Shown piece after piece: positions 26,512-34,792 of a stretch of 64,000 nucleotides of DNA. The notes beneath the pieces were generated by a model, which worked only from the letters and a program-made list of their open reading frames with translations, was not told the origin of the DNA and searched no databases. This DNA is from Anderseniella sp. (GTDB taxonomy: Bacteria; Pseudomonadota; Alphaproteobacteria; Rhizobiales; Aestuariivirgaceae): the NCBI GenBank assembly GCA_028289645.1, contig JANQOK010000016.1, positions 124,001-188,000 of the forward strand, read 5' to 3'. The position numbers and the translations under genes were made by a program. Within the stretch, counting starts at the first letter, position 1, and every line of letters begins with the position of its first letter.

Positions 26512-27606
26512 TCAGACGGACGTCTTCAGTTTCTGTTCGCGCTCGAAGCGCTCCAGGCCCAGTTCGATGAGCTTGCTGATCAGGTCCGTGTAGGAAACGC
26601 CGCTTGCCTCCCACAGGCGTGGATACATGCTGATCTTGGTGAAGCCCGGGATGGTGTTTATCTCGTTCACCACGATATCGCCGTCGGCCTTCAGGAAACA
26701 GTCCACCCTGCCCAGCCCTTCGCATTCGAGGATCTGGAATGTTCTGATGGCAAGATCGCGAATTCTGTCACTGACGGCATCGGGTATGTCGGCCGGGATC
26801 TCCAGCCCGGCGCCATGCTCGTCAATGTACTTGGCCTCGTAGGAATAGAAGTCGTGGCTGGGTATAATCTCGCCGACCACAGAGGCTTCAGGCCTGAGAT
26901 TGCCGAGCACCGCGCACTCGAGCTCCCTGCCCTCGACAAACTCTTCAATCAGGATTTTGGTGTCATAGGCGAACGCATCCTCGACCGCCTCGTCGAACGT
27001 GTCGCCGCCTGAAACTTTGTGAACGCCGACCGATGATCCCATATTGGCCGGCTTGACAAACAGCGGCAGGCCGATTTCAGCCGAGATCGCCTCAAAGTCG
27101 AGCACGTCGCCATGCCTGAAGGTCAGGGATCTGGCGATCGGGACGCCGGCGTCGCGCAACAGCCGCTTCATGACGTCCTTGTCCATGCCGGCCGCCGATC
27201 CGAGGACTCCGGACCCGACAAACGGCACGCCTGCCAGCTTCAACAGCCCCTGGACGGTTCCGTCTTCTCCAAGGGGGCCATGCAGGATCGGAAACACCAC
27301 ATCGATCGACGACCGGGTTCCACCGCCGGCGAGGTCGCTCAGTTGTCCGCCGCTTTGCGGCACCAGCGCCACGCTTTCCCGGTTCTCGTTGTTGAGCTTA
27401 ATCAGTTTGGGATCAGTGGCATTGATCAGAAACTGCGACTGGTCCGGCAGCAGCCACTCACCGGACTTGTCAATGCCGATCAGGGCGACGTCATATTTGG
27501 ACCTGTCGATGGCATCGGCCACGTTCTTTGCTGATTGAAGCGAGACTTCATGTTCTGCGGATTTGCCTCCGAACAGAATTCCCACCTTGAGTTTCTTGTT
27601 TGCCAT
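26512..27606 (-). CDS. ddl: D-alanine--D-alanine ligase
   Basis: A 364-residue cytoplasmic ATP-grasp enzyme that makes D-Ala-D-Ala for peptidoglycan. N-terminal VGILFGGKSAEHEVSLQSAK holds the conserved HEVS. LPLFVKPANMGSSVGVHKV and the metal-binding VNEINTIPGFT are also present. The omega-loop FYSYEAKYID keeps the Tyr/Lys pattern of true D-Ala ligases rather than D-Lac variants. At this length it belongs to the longer DdlA-type group. It sits alone, convergent with soxG. Confidence 0.95.
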   Translation of the reverse strand: MANKKLKVGILFGGKSAEHEVSLQSAKNVADAIDRSKYDVALIGIDKSGEWLLPDQSQFLINATDPKLIKLNNENRESVALVPQSGGQLSDLAGGGTRSSIDVVFPILHGPLGEDGTVQGLLKLAGVPFVGSGVLGSAAGMDKDVMKRLLRDAGVPIARSLTFRHGDVLDFEAISAEIGLPLFVKPANMGSSVGVHKVSGGDTFDEAVEDAFAYDTKILIEEFVEGRELECAVLGNLRPEASVVGEIIPSHDFYSYEAKYIDEHGAGLEIPADIPDAVSDRIRDLAIRTFQILECEGLGRVDCFLKADGDIVVNEINTIPGFTKISMYPRLWEASGVSYTDLISKLIELGLERFEREQKLKTSV

Positions 27607-27770
27607 TTGTCCTCTGCGCTACGGTCGATATCGCTGTCCGGAGCGGCAACTTATCAGGAACAGTGCAGCAGACACACCCCTGATTGTGGGATGGCCGGCC
27701 GCACCGGAAAGATCATTCCTGAAAGCGGGTTTGGGAAGTTGAACCAGGCCTGTTGTGAATGCCGGACTGC

Positions 27771-28664
27771 TTAACGCGGCAGGGTAGACAGCCAGTCGAA
27801 CAGTTTGTCGAAACCGCCGAACGGATACATGTGCGGTCCGACAACCTTGAGTTCCGGGCTGGTCGCGTGCAGGGCGGCCAGGTCCTCGATGAACTTGTCT
27901 GGGGTCGAGACCGTCAGCAGCTTGGTAATGTTGAGCGCCTGCTTGCGGATGAAACGGGCCGAGTTGCCGACCCCGCACACGGCCGCATATTTTGCCAGCG
28001 TCTTGATGGATGCAGGACCTGGAATTCCGATGAATGCCGGCAGATCGATACCAGATGCACGCAGTGTCTTGGCCCAGCTCGCCACCGGGGCCGCTTCGAA
28101 CAGGAACTGCGTGGAGATGAAGCCTTCCAGGCCGGCATCCCTGATATAGGCCTGTTTTTCGCTCAGGGCCTGCATCAGCATGGCTTCACCGTGCTGGTTG
28201 GCAATGTCTGCATTGCCTTCAGGATGCCCCGCCACGCCGAGCGCCGTCGCGCCATTGGCTTCGAACACGCCGGTTTCCATCAATTGCAATGCACAGTGGT
28301 AGTCGCCTATCGGCTCTGGTGCGCCGCCGCCCAGCACCAGGTAACGGGCCACGTTGCCGGACGCTGCCAGCCGCTCGATGCGGGTCTTCAGATCGTCCTC
28401 GTTACGCACGAAGCGGGCCGGAACATGCGGCACCGGCTCAAGGCCCAGTTTGCGGATTTCCGCAACAGCCGTAATCTGGTCTTCAAGATGTGACGGGTCC
28501 ACAAGTGCCACAAAAATATGGGTTCCCGGTGCCACATGCCGGGCAATGAGCGGTAGCTTCTCAGCCTGCCTCGGCGTTATTTCCAGCGTCATGTTTTGCA
28601 GGAACGCTGCAGTTGCGGTCTGATTGCCCGCAGCCGGGATTACTGTTGTTGATGCGATACCCAT
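27771..28664 (-). CDS. Methylenetetrahydrofolate reductase-like protein
   Basis: A 297-residue TIM-barrel protein of the MetF/MTHFR fold. The N-terminal NMTLEITPRQAEKL, LVLGGGAPEPIGDY and FISTQFLFEAAPVASWA segments match the family. The start used has a GAGGA site eight bases upstream, and earlier in-frame starts lack one. The proteins of this branch occur next to sarcosine and dimethylglycine catabolism genes and GlxA regulators in marine alphaproteobacteria. The likely role is redox turnover of the C1-folate released by sarcosine oxidase. Whether it reduces methylene-THF or acts in reverse is open. Confidence 0.8.
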   Translation of the reverse strand: MGIASTTVIPAAGNQTATAAFLQNMTLEITPRQAEKLPLIARHVAPGTHIFVALVDPSHLEDQITAVAEIRKLGLEPVPHVPARFVRNEDDLKTRIERLAASGNVARYLVLGGGAPEPIGDYHCALQLMETGVFEANGATALGVAGHPEGNADIANQHGEAMLMQALSEKQAYIRDAGLEGFISTQFLFEAAPVASWAKTLRASGIDLPAFIGIPGPASIKTLAKYAAVCGVGNSARFIRKQALNITKLLTVSTPDKFIEDLAALHATSPELKVVGPHMYPFGGFDKLFDWLSTLPR

Positions 28665-28731
28665 TGACGAAGTCCTCATAAGCAGATAGCTGCAGATCAT
28701 GCTCTATTTGTCTACAGACAGGCATGGTTTT

Positions 28732-28757
28732 TGCGACTTGGCAGTGACAGATGCGAC
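28732..28757. promoter_or_regulatory. Paired GTCGCA boxes upstream of the metF-like gene
   Basis: TGCGAC occurs twice, 20 bp apart, on the plus strand, so GTCGCA is doubled on the metF-like coding strand, 68-93 bases before its start codon. The core GTCGCA and the spacing nearly match the pair upstream of soxB. The site is also within the 206-base divergent region in front of the GlxA-type regulator gene, so it may serve both genes. Confidence 0.5.
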
Positions 28758-28870
28758 GCGTTTCCGCACAATGTGGTTGGCGTCCGGCGTCGGCGGCGGT
28801 CCCGGGCAAACGGCGGGGTTCTGTACAATACCTGCCGTTGTCACCTGCATTTCGATGAAAGTCCCTGGCA

Positions 28871-29857
28871 ATGTTTGGTGATAAATCCAGAGATTTGCCG
28901 ATGCCGATTGCGCTGGTCCTGGTGCCGGAGTTCACGCTGCTGCCGGTAACCTCGGTCATCGACCCGTTGCGGCTGGCCAACAGACTGTCCGAAAAACAGC
29001 TTTACACCTGGTCCATTCATTCAAGCGACGGCTCGCCGATAACCGCGTCGAACGGCATCACGCTGGTGCCCGACGGCAACCTGGACACCGTCCCTGACCA
29101 TGCCACCGTCATCGTTTGCGGCGGTACCAATGTGCACCAGTACGGTGAGAAAGCCCTGTTCAACTGGCTGCGCAAGCAGGCGCGGCTCGGTACCGATATC
29201 GGGGCTATCTGTACCGGCGCGCAATTGCTGGCCATGGCCGGACTTCTGGACGGCTATACCTGCACCATCCACTGGGAGAACCAGCCGGGCTTTATAGAGG
29301 AGTTTCCCGACATCAATGTCACGTCGGCCCTGTTCGAAGTTGACCGCGACCGCTTTACCGGCGCCGGCGGAACATCGGCCCTGGACATGATCCTGTCGCT
29401 GATCTCATCGCAACATGGACAGGTCCTGGCATCGAGCGTGGCGGAAAACATCCTGCATTCGCCGATCCGGCAACCGGGCGAACATCAAAGAATGTCGCTG
29501 CCGGCCCGTATCGGCGCCCGCCACCCGAAGATGGTCGGCATTATCGAGCAGATGGAAAACAATCTGGAGGACCCGCTTTCGCCGAGCCTGCTGGCGCGTC
29601 AGGCCGGTCTGTCCACGCGGCAGCTTGAAAGACTGTTCCGGCGTTATCTCGACCGGTCGCCGAAGCGTTATTATCTGGAACTGCGACTGAAGAAGGCCCG
29701 GTCGCTGCTGCTGCAAACCAGCATGTCGGTGATCAACGTGGCCCTGGCGTGCGGGTTCTCGTCACCGTCGCATTTCTCCAAATGCTATCGTGCCTATTAC
29801 TCGCGAACCCCGTATCGCGAGCGCGGCCTGCCAGCGAACTCGACAGCGGACGAGTAG
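28871..29857 (+). CDS. GlxA-family transcriptional regulator (DJ-1/PfpI plus AraC HTH)
   Basis: A 328-residue regulator. The N-terminal 180 residues form a DJ-1/PfpI-like amidase fold (GAICTGAQLLAMAGLLDG with the nucleophile-elbow Cys) that senses small molecules. The C-terminal 100 residues form an AraC-type DNA-binding domain with two helix-turn-helices (SPSLLARQAGLSTRQLERLF and NVALACGFSSPSHFSKCYRA). GlxA-type regulators such as GbdR and SouR control glycine betaine and sarcosine catabolism. Position beside the metF-like gene and the shared GTCGCA pairs suggest it activates sox. The start could also be an ATG ten codons later. Confidence 0.9.
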   Translation: MFGDKSRDLPMPIALVLVPEFTLLPVTSVIDPLRLANRLSEKQLYTWSIHSSDGSPITASNGITLVPDGNLDTVPDHATVIVCGGTNVHQYGEKALFNWLRKQARLGTDIGAICTGAQLLAMAGLLDGYTCTIHWENQPGFIEEFPDINVTSALFEVDRDRFTGAGGTSALDMILSLISSQHGQVLASSVAENILHSPIRQPGEHQRMSLPARIGARHPKMVGIIEQMENNLEDPLSPSLLARQAGLSTRQLERLFRRYLDRSPKRYYLELRLKKARSLLLQTSMSVINVALACGFSSPSHFSKCYRAYYSRTPYRERGLPANSTADE

Positions 29858-29859
29858 CT

Positions 29860-31251
29860 TCAGGCATCCCCCCTGCGTGCGGCCGGCAGGGTCAGGATGG
29901 CATGCAGGCCGCCAAGGTCGCTCTTGTTCAGAAACAACTTGCCACCATACATGGCAGCGGTTTCGCTGACGATCGACAGGCCGAGGCCGGAACCTGGCTT
30001 GGTTTCATCAAGCCGCTTGCCGCGTTCCATCGCAATGGCTGCGCCACCGTCAGGCAAGCCCGGCCCATTGTCTTCCACACACACATCAATCCAGGCAATG
30101 CGCTGGTCAAGCGGCGACGCTGACCGGCGAACACCCACAGCAACCTTGCCATTTGTCCACTTGAAGGCATTGTCCAGCAGGTTGCCGACCATTTCCTCCA
30201 GGTCCTGGCGTTCGCCGCGAAAGCGGATTTCGGTGTCATAACTGCTCTTGACCGAGATTTTGCGATCGACGTGGATCCGTTCCAGGGTGCGTACGATCGA
30301 TTGCACGACGTCACTGGCATCGGTTGACGACCCGATCGTCTTGGCCCGCGCCGCACGCCGCGCGCGATCCAGATACATCGAAACCTGGTCGCGCATGACA
30401 CGGGCCTGTTCAGACACCTTCCGGCCCAGCGTGCCCCCATGAATTCCGGCCTCATTGGTCAGGACACTCAGGGGCGTTTTCAGCGCATGGGCCAGGTTGC
30501 CGACCTGGGTGCGGGCGCGTTCAATCACTTCCGTATTGGACTTCAGCAGCAGATTAAGCTCATCCGTCACCGTCTGGATTTCGTCAGGATAGCTGCCGGC
30601 GATATTTTCCTGTTCACCCTCGCGGATCTCCGACAGTTCGCCCTGCAGGTCGGACAGCGGTCGCAGACCGTACCTGACCTGCAGCAGAATGGCGGCGACA
30701 AGGCCGACTCCGAGCAGACCAAGCACGGCGATCAGCGCATTGTTGAATGCAGACACCTCGGTTTGCAGTTCATCGAAGTTGCCCGCCACCAGAAACGAAT
30801 ACTGTTCCTTGCTGCCGAACAGGGTGAAACGCTGTTCGATGACCCTCAGATTGTTGCCGGACTGATCGGTAAGGTAGCCGCTCATGCGGTTGCCGGGGCG
30901 CCGGTCGGGCTGCTTGAACTGGGTCAGTGGCAGCCGTTCGTCGAGCAGTGATGCGGATGCCACCTGCCGTGTCGGATCGCCATCGAGCGAAGAAATCTGC
31001 CAGTACCAGCCGGCCAGCGGAATCTCAAACCGCGTGTCAGCCAGGACATTGTTTATTTTCGGCACTTCCTTCTCAAGCTCGACCGAGGCCAGCAAACCAT
31101 CCATCACGGCCTGAAGGCGGGCATCGAGACTGCGCTCGACCGCGGCGGTAAACAGCGAACTCAGAAGGATGCCGGCAGCGATCAGCAGAACGACGCTGAC
31201 GACCGAAGCAGCTGCGATCAGCCGGAAGGCAAGTGAACTACGACTGATCAT
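29860..31251 (-). CDS. feuQ: Sensor histidine kinase FeuQ
   Basis: A 463-residue inner-membrane kinase of the PhoQ-like group. It has a membrane helix at about residues 9-31, a periplasmic sensor region of about 140 residues, a second helix near 180-200, HAMP, HisKA with NLAHALKTPLSVLTNEAG (phospho-acceptor His), and an HATPase domain with DNAFKWT, DNGPGL and GSGLGLSIV. The ATG overlaps the end of feuP by 14 bases, so the longer frame is not used. FeuQ with FeuP controls cyclic glucan export and osmoadaptation in Sinorhizobium; no ndvA-like exporter is in this window. The assignment rests mainly on the highly similar partner FeuP. Confidence 0.85.
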   Translation of the reverse strand: MISRSSLAFRLIAAASVVSVVLLIAAGILLSSLFTAAVERSLDARLQAVMDGLLASVELEKEVPKINNVLADTRFEIPLAGWYWQISSLDGDPTRQVASASLLDERLPLTQFKQPDRRPGNRMSGYLTDQSGNNLRVIEQRFTLFGSKEQYSFLVAGNFDELQTEVSAFNNALIAVLGLLGVGLVAAILLQVRYGLRPLSDLQGELSEIREGEQENIAGSYPDEIQTVTDELNLLLKSNTEVIERARTQVGNLAHALKTPLSVLTNEAGIHGGTLGRKVSEQARVMRDQVSMYLDRARRAARAKTIGSSTDASDVVQSIVRTLERIHVDRKISVKSSYDTEIRFRGERQDLEEMVGNLLDNAFKWTNGKVAVGVRRSASPLDQRIAWIDVCVEDNGPGLPDGGAAIAMERGKRLDETKPGSGLGLSIVSETAAMYGGKLFLNKSDLGGLHAILTLPAARRGDA

Positions 31252-31909
31252 CCGGCTCTGACAGGCAATAGCCAAGACCACGAACGGTTTTCAGAACGTC
31301 GATACCCAGTTTCTTGCGAAGCCTGCCGACAAACACTTCGATGGTGTTGGAGTCTCGGTCAAAATCCTGGTCATAAAGATGCTCGACCAGCTCGGTCCGC
31401 GAGATGACCTTGCCCTTGTGATGCATCATGTAGCTGAGCAGGCGGAACTCCAGCGAAGTGAGCTTGACGGCGCTGCCATTGACCGCGACCCGTGCGCTGC
31501 TGGTGTCAAGTGTCAGGTCTCCACAGGTCATTTCCGACGATGCGTTGCCAGACGCCCGGCGCAGCAGGGCCCGAACCCTGGCGAGCACTTCTTCCATGTG
31601 AAACGGTTTCGCAACATAGTCGTCGGCACCGGCGTCAAACCCCGCGACCTTGTCACTCCAGCGATCGCGAGCGGTGAGAATGAGGACCGGCATCTTGCGG
31701 CCGTCACGGCGCCAGTTTTCCAGCACGCTGACCCCGTCCATGACCGGCAGGCCAATATCGAGGATGACGGCGTCATAGGGTTCGGTGTCGCCAAGGAAAT
31801 GGCCTTCTTCGCCGTCGGTCGCCGTATCGACTGCGTATCCTGCATCGCAAAGTGCGGTCACCAATTGCCGGTTCAAATCCGGATCATCTTCAACTACCAG
31901 TAAACGCAA
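31238..31909 (-). CDS. feuP: Response regulator FeuP
   Basis: A 223-residue OmpR-family regulator. The receiver domain has LLVVEDD at the N-terminus, Asp in AVILDIGLPVMDG and Lys in VAKPFHMEE. The winged helix ends VFVGRLRKKLGIDVLKTVRG. The strings DGEEGHFLGDTEPYDAV and DRWSDKVAGFDAGADDYVAK are those I recall from rhizobial FeuP. The start is a TTG preceded by GCGAGGATG. It lies 30 bases after a PepSY-like secreted protein gene, and the two probably share a promoter with a phased direct repeat. Confidence 0.9.
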   Translation of the reverse strand: MRLLVVEDDPDLNRQLVTALCDAGYAVDTATDGEEGHFLGDTEPYDAVILDIGLPVMDGVSVLENWRRDGRKMPVLILTARDRWSDKVAGFDAGADDYVAKPFHMEEVLARVRALLRRASGNASSEMTCGDLTLDTSSARVAVNGSAVKLTSLEFRLLSYMMHHKGKVISRTELVEHLYDQDFDRDSNTIEVFVGRLRKKLGIDVLKTVRGLGYCLSEPDDQS

Positions 31910-31939
31910 AACATCCTCGCTTGTTCATGCCACGCCGTG

Positions 31940-32395
31940 TCAGCGGCAGCCGAGAACCCGTCCGCTTTGCGCATCCACGACGCACCGCCGGGCGCTACCG
32001 CCTGAAACTACAGTGACTATAAACCTGCCACCTTTTTTGACCACCCTTACCGCACGCCCGCCTGCAGCGCGTTCAGCGGCCCGTTTGGCGCTGGATGCGC
32101 CGGCGACCCGGATGAGCGGCGCAACTGCGCCAAAACCACCCCTGCCGGCAGCACCCGGCTTTCTCAGAGTCCGGTAGGCCCGCCGGCCCATGGCCCGGTT
32201 GGGTCTGAAACCGCCATTCGCATCCATGAGAGGCAACGCGTCGGTTGCAGTTGCCGCCGCATCGTCGCTTATGAGGTTAAGCGCAGAAGCTTGCATCATC
32301 GACGTCACAGGCCCCGCAGACGCAGCGACGCCTGCAGTGCCTGTGCCTATCATCAGGCAAATCAATGTTATCAATAGCTTTTTCAATTTGCTCAC
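31940..32395 (-). CDS. Small secreted PepSY-like protein preceding feuPQ
   Basis: A protein of about 151 residues from a GTG start. It has a signal peptide (LKKLLITLICLMIGTGTAG, cleavage near residue 27), an Ala/Gly/Arg-rich middle that is probably disordered, and a C-terminal block VVKKGGRFIVTVVSGG...CVVDAQSGRVLGC. That block resembles the end of PepSY domains, which are periplasmic inhibitor or chaperone modules. Two cysteines flank the last strand. It lies 30 bases upstream of feuP in the same direction. In Sinorhizobium a small periplasmic protein, FeuN, restrains FeuQ; this one may play a similar role, but it is larger and not evidently homologous. Exact start is uncertain, since no ribosome-binding site is clear. 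Confidence 0.7.
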   Translation of the reverse strand: MSKLKKLLITLICLMIGTGTAGVAASAGPVTSMMQASALNLISDDAAATATDALPLMDANGGFRPNRAMGRRAYRTLRKPGAAGRGGFGAVAPLIRVAGASSAKRAAERAAGGRAVRVVKKGGRFIVTVVSGGSARRCVVDAQSGRVLGCR

Positions 32396-32438
32396 TTCAC
32401 GGGGTGCCGATTTCGAGCCGGACCATGCATTATTGCAC

Positions 32439-32457
32439 ATGAACACGTGATGAACAC
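32439..32457 (-). promoter_or_regulatory. 11-bp phased direct repeat upstream of the PepSY-feuPQ operon
   Basis: On the coding strand GTGTTCAT occurs twice with an 11-bp start-to-start spacing, about 45 bases before the PepSY-like gene. One helical turn of spacing between direct repeats is the usual footprint of OmpR/PhoP-family dimers. FeuP is encoded in the same operon, so autoregulation is a natural hypothesis. Confidence 0.5.
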
Positions 32458-32470
32458 TCAAATAGAGAGC

Positions 32471-33145
32471 TTAAAAGCCGGTGAATTCAGCGAATTCCGA
32501 CACCGGAGCCCTGTCGGTCTTCAACGAATTGATCGCAGCGCCCGGATCGGGGACACCCAGCGCAATGCCGCAGAACAGCATCCAGTCCTCCCGCGGCCTG
32601 GTATAACGGGCAACTGATTTGTGCCACATGGCCCAGAATTCCTGGCCGCATGTGGCAAGCCCGCGCGCGGTTGCAGCCAGCATCAATGTCTGGATAAACA
32701 TGCCCGCATCGGACCACTGGCCAGGTTGCATTTGGCGGTCCAGATAAACAAACAGACCGACCGGGGCCGAGAACAATTCGATATTGCGGCGAAACTGCTT
32801 CATCCGGCCCGTCTTGTCCTCACGCCCTACGCCAATGGTGGCATACAGGTCCTCGCCGCACTTGTGGCGTCTGGCAAAGTACGGTTCCTTCAGGTTTTCC
32901 GGGTAAATGCGGTATTCACTGCCTTCACCGCGCGGCAGCTCAGCGACCTGCTCCTTCACATCAGCCACCAGCGCCGCAAGCGGGTCTCCGCTGAGCGCAA
33001 TCACATGCCACGGCTGCAGATTGCCGCCGGACGGCGCAGCGGCTGCAATGGCGAGCAGGTCTTCAATCGTCGCCCGGTCAACCGGCTTGTCCGCCAGAAA
33101 GGCGCGGCAGCTGTAGCGCGCACGGGCTGCGTCTTCAACATTCAT
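32471..33145 (-). CDS. Nitroreductase-family FMN oxidoreductase
   Basis: A 224-residue flavoprotein of the nitroreductase fold. RYSCRAFLADKPVD near the N-terminus, AAAAPSGGNLQPWHVIALSG (FMN-binding) and GQEFWAMWHKSVARY plus LFCGIALGVPDPGAAIN in the C-terminal part are typical. These enzymes reduce nitro-compounds, quinones or enones with NAD(P)H. The physiological substrate is unknown. The ATG is chosen over a TTG five codons upstream. It precedes the PepSY-feuPQ genes by 75 bases on the same strand but probably has a separate transcript. Confidence 0.9.
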   Translation of the reverse strand: MNVEDAARARYSCRAFLADKPVDRATIEDLLAIAAAAPSGGNLQPWHVIALSGDPLAALVADVKEQVAELPRGEGSEYRIYPENLKEPYFARRHKCGEDLYATIGVGREDKTGRMKQFRRNIELFSAPVGLFVYLDRQMQPGQWSDAGMFIQTLMLAATARGLATCGQEFWAMWHKSVARYTRPREDWMLFCGIALGVPDPGAAINSLKTDRAPVSEFAEFTGF

Positions 33146-33250
33146 CGGGGGTACCACCAATCAGAGGAAAGTCAACAGACCGGCAGACTAGAGCCTTTCT
33201 GACCGAAATGGAAACGTTTGACCTGCGGCCGGGACAGTCGGCAACCCCGC

Positions 33251-34171
33251 CTACACCGGTGATCCGTCGGCCAGCAACTGCAGTCCGCAACTGGCAGCCC
33301 AGTTGGCCGGCGTGGCAATGCCGTGCTGCCGGCCGAGTGCGCATACCCTGGAAGACAGCCAAGGCAGTTCCAGGCGATTTCCGCGCTCAACGTCTTCCAG
33401 CATGGACGATTTGAAACCTTCCGGCAGTCCATCGTAAAAGGCCATCCCTTCGCTGATCTGATCGTCGCCGAAATCATGTCCTTCGGCTCCCGCGATGGCG
33501 ACCAGTTCGGCCACCAAAGACTGCAGGAAGTTTCGTGTGACCGCATTGCCGCGCACGTCGCCTATCGGCCTTCTTGTCAGCGCAGTTGCTGCCGACAGAG
33601 GCACCAGCCTGATATACTTCTGCCAGATGGTCCGGCGAATGTTGTCGCACTGCATCGCGTCGATACCCGGAGCCTCATCCAGCGCGCCGGCGAGCTGGCG
33701 CAACAGCGAATTGCCATCACCGGTGCCGAAGATCATCTTGTGCACGCCGCCCGAATTGCGGATCACGCCCGGCCGGTCAATCACGGCAAACAGATAGATG
33801 GTGCCGCCGATGACCCGTTGTGCAGCCACATGGTTTGAAATTGCCGCCACACTATCGATACCGTTTTGCAGGGTGACGACCCTGGTGTGTGGTCCGATGA
33901 GCGGCTGCATGGCCGTGGCGGCGGTCTCTGTGTCCCATAGCTTGACCGAAAAAATCACCAGGTCGACTACACCGATGTCTGAAGGATTGTCGGTCGCGGC
34001 CAGACCGAGACCGCTGACTTCACCAAGCGGGCTTGCGACAGACAGCCCGGTTTTCCGGATCGCCTCCAGGTGAGGACCACGGGCTATCAGAGCCACATCA
34101 GCACCGGCCTGAGCCAGCCTGGCGCCTACATAGGCGCCGATGGCGCCGGCACCCATAACGGCAACCTTCAT
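33251..34171 (-). CDS. panE: 2-dehydropantoate 2-reductase (ketopantoate reductase) family
   Basis: A 306-residue NADPH-dependent reductase. MKVAVMGAGAIGAYVGARLA is the N-terminal Rossmann motif. VIFSVKLWDTETAA and VVTLQNGIDSV fit the ApbA/PanE family, as does the C-terminal helical domain (KSSMLEDVERGNRLELPWL, the family's SSMxxDxxxGRxxExxxL signature). It would make pantoate for coenzyme A synthesis. Family members often act on other 2-keto acids, and there is no panB or panC here, so the symbol is tentative. Confidence 0.85.
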   Translation of the reverse strand: MKVAVMGAGAIGAYVGARLAQAGADVALIARGPHLEAIRKTGLSVASPLGEVSGLGLAATDNPSDIGVVDLVIFSVKLWDTETAATAMQPLIGPHTRVVTLQNGIDSVAAISNHVAAQRVIGGTIYLFAVIDRPGVIRNSGGVHKMIFGTGDGNSLLRQLAGALDEAPGIDAMQCDNIRRTIWQKYIRLVPLSAATALTRRPIGDVRGNAVTRNFLQSLVAELVAIAGAEGHDFGDDQISEGMAFYDGLPEGFKSSMLEDVERGNRLELPWLSSRVCALGRQHGIATPANWAASCGLQLLADGSPV

Positions 34172-34229
34172 ACCAACCTCCTGTCACTGTCCGGATCCCA
34201 GACGTCGCCGGGGAAACTTGCCTGTCATC

Positions 34230-34658
34230 TCAAATTGCCGGGCGCGAGGCGTCTGCCGCCGCCTGGCGCATTGGGCCTGATACCAGTGCGTACGCGACCG
34301 TCCACGCCGCCCGCACCTGACCGGTGAAACGCTCTCCCAGACCCTGCTCCAGGGTCCACAATAGGGCCGAACCCACGCTATCGTAATGCCGGGCTTCGAC
34401 GCCATGCTTGACGTGGCCGCGGCCCAGTTCCCGCAAAACCGGCACGACGTTGTCGAGCTGGTCAATCTTGTCGACCACCAGTGAAAGCGCGCCGATCAGT
34501 TTCGTCCGCTGCTCGGCCATATCGGTTTCGGCAAACAGCTTTTCTGTTTCTGGCGCAATCTCAAACAGGCGCCGGTAGAACAGTTGCGCAACAGCATCTG
34601 CGGTCGGTTCCACTAGCGCCCAGGTTTTCCGGATCAATTCGATTTCGGTCTTGTTCAT
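34230..34658 (-). CDS. Bacterial globin (Vitreoscilla-hemoglobin-like)
   Basis: A 142-residue single-domain globin that binds heme. ELIRKTWALVEPTADAVAQLFYRRLFE is the N-terminal A/B-helix pattern; the proximal His is in GRGHVKHGVEARHYDSVGSAL. Length and pattern match the VHb/flavohemoglobin-type globin domain without the reductase part. The ATG used has AAAGGATG at a good spacing. It probably binds oxygen or nitric oxide. It lies divergent from a LysR regulator whose product may control it. Confidence 0.88.
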   Translation of the reverse strand: MNKTEIELIRKTWALVEPTADAVAQLFYRRLFEIAPETEKLFAETDMAEQRTKLIGALSLVVDKIDQLDNVVPVLRELGRGHVKHGVEARHYDSVGSALLWTLEQGLGERFTGQVRAAWTVAYALVSGPMRQAAADASRPAI

Positions 34659-34767
34659 TGCGTGCATCCTTTGTCGGTTTGGCCACAAGGTCACTCATCC
34701 GGCGTGCCGTCGAGTGAAAGTCACGGATGGTTTACGCACGCCCTTTCATCATGCAAAATGAGTAATT

Positions 34768-34780
34768 ATGATTAAATCAT
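34768..34780. promoter_or_regulatory. Palindrome between globin and LysR genes
   Basis: ATGATT-A-AATCAT, a perfect 6+1+6 palindrome 12 bases before the LysR start codon, in the 134-base divergent region. LysR-type regulators bind partly symmetric A+T-rich sites in such regions. The spacing is shorter than the classic T-N11-A motif, so the call is tentative. Confidence 0.35.
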
Positions 34781-34792
34781 TCTCTTGGAGAG

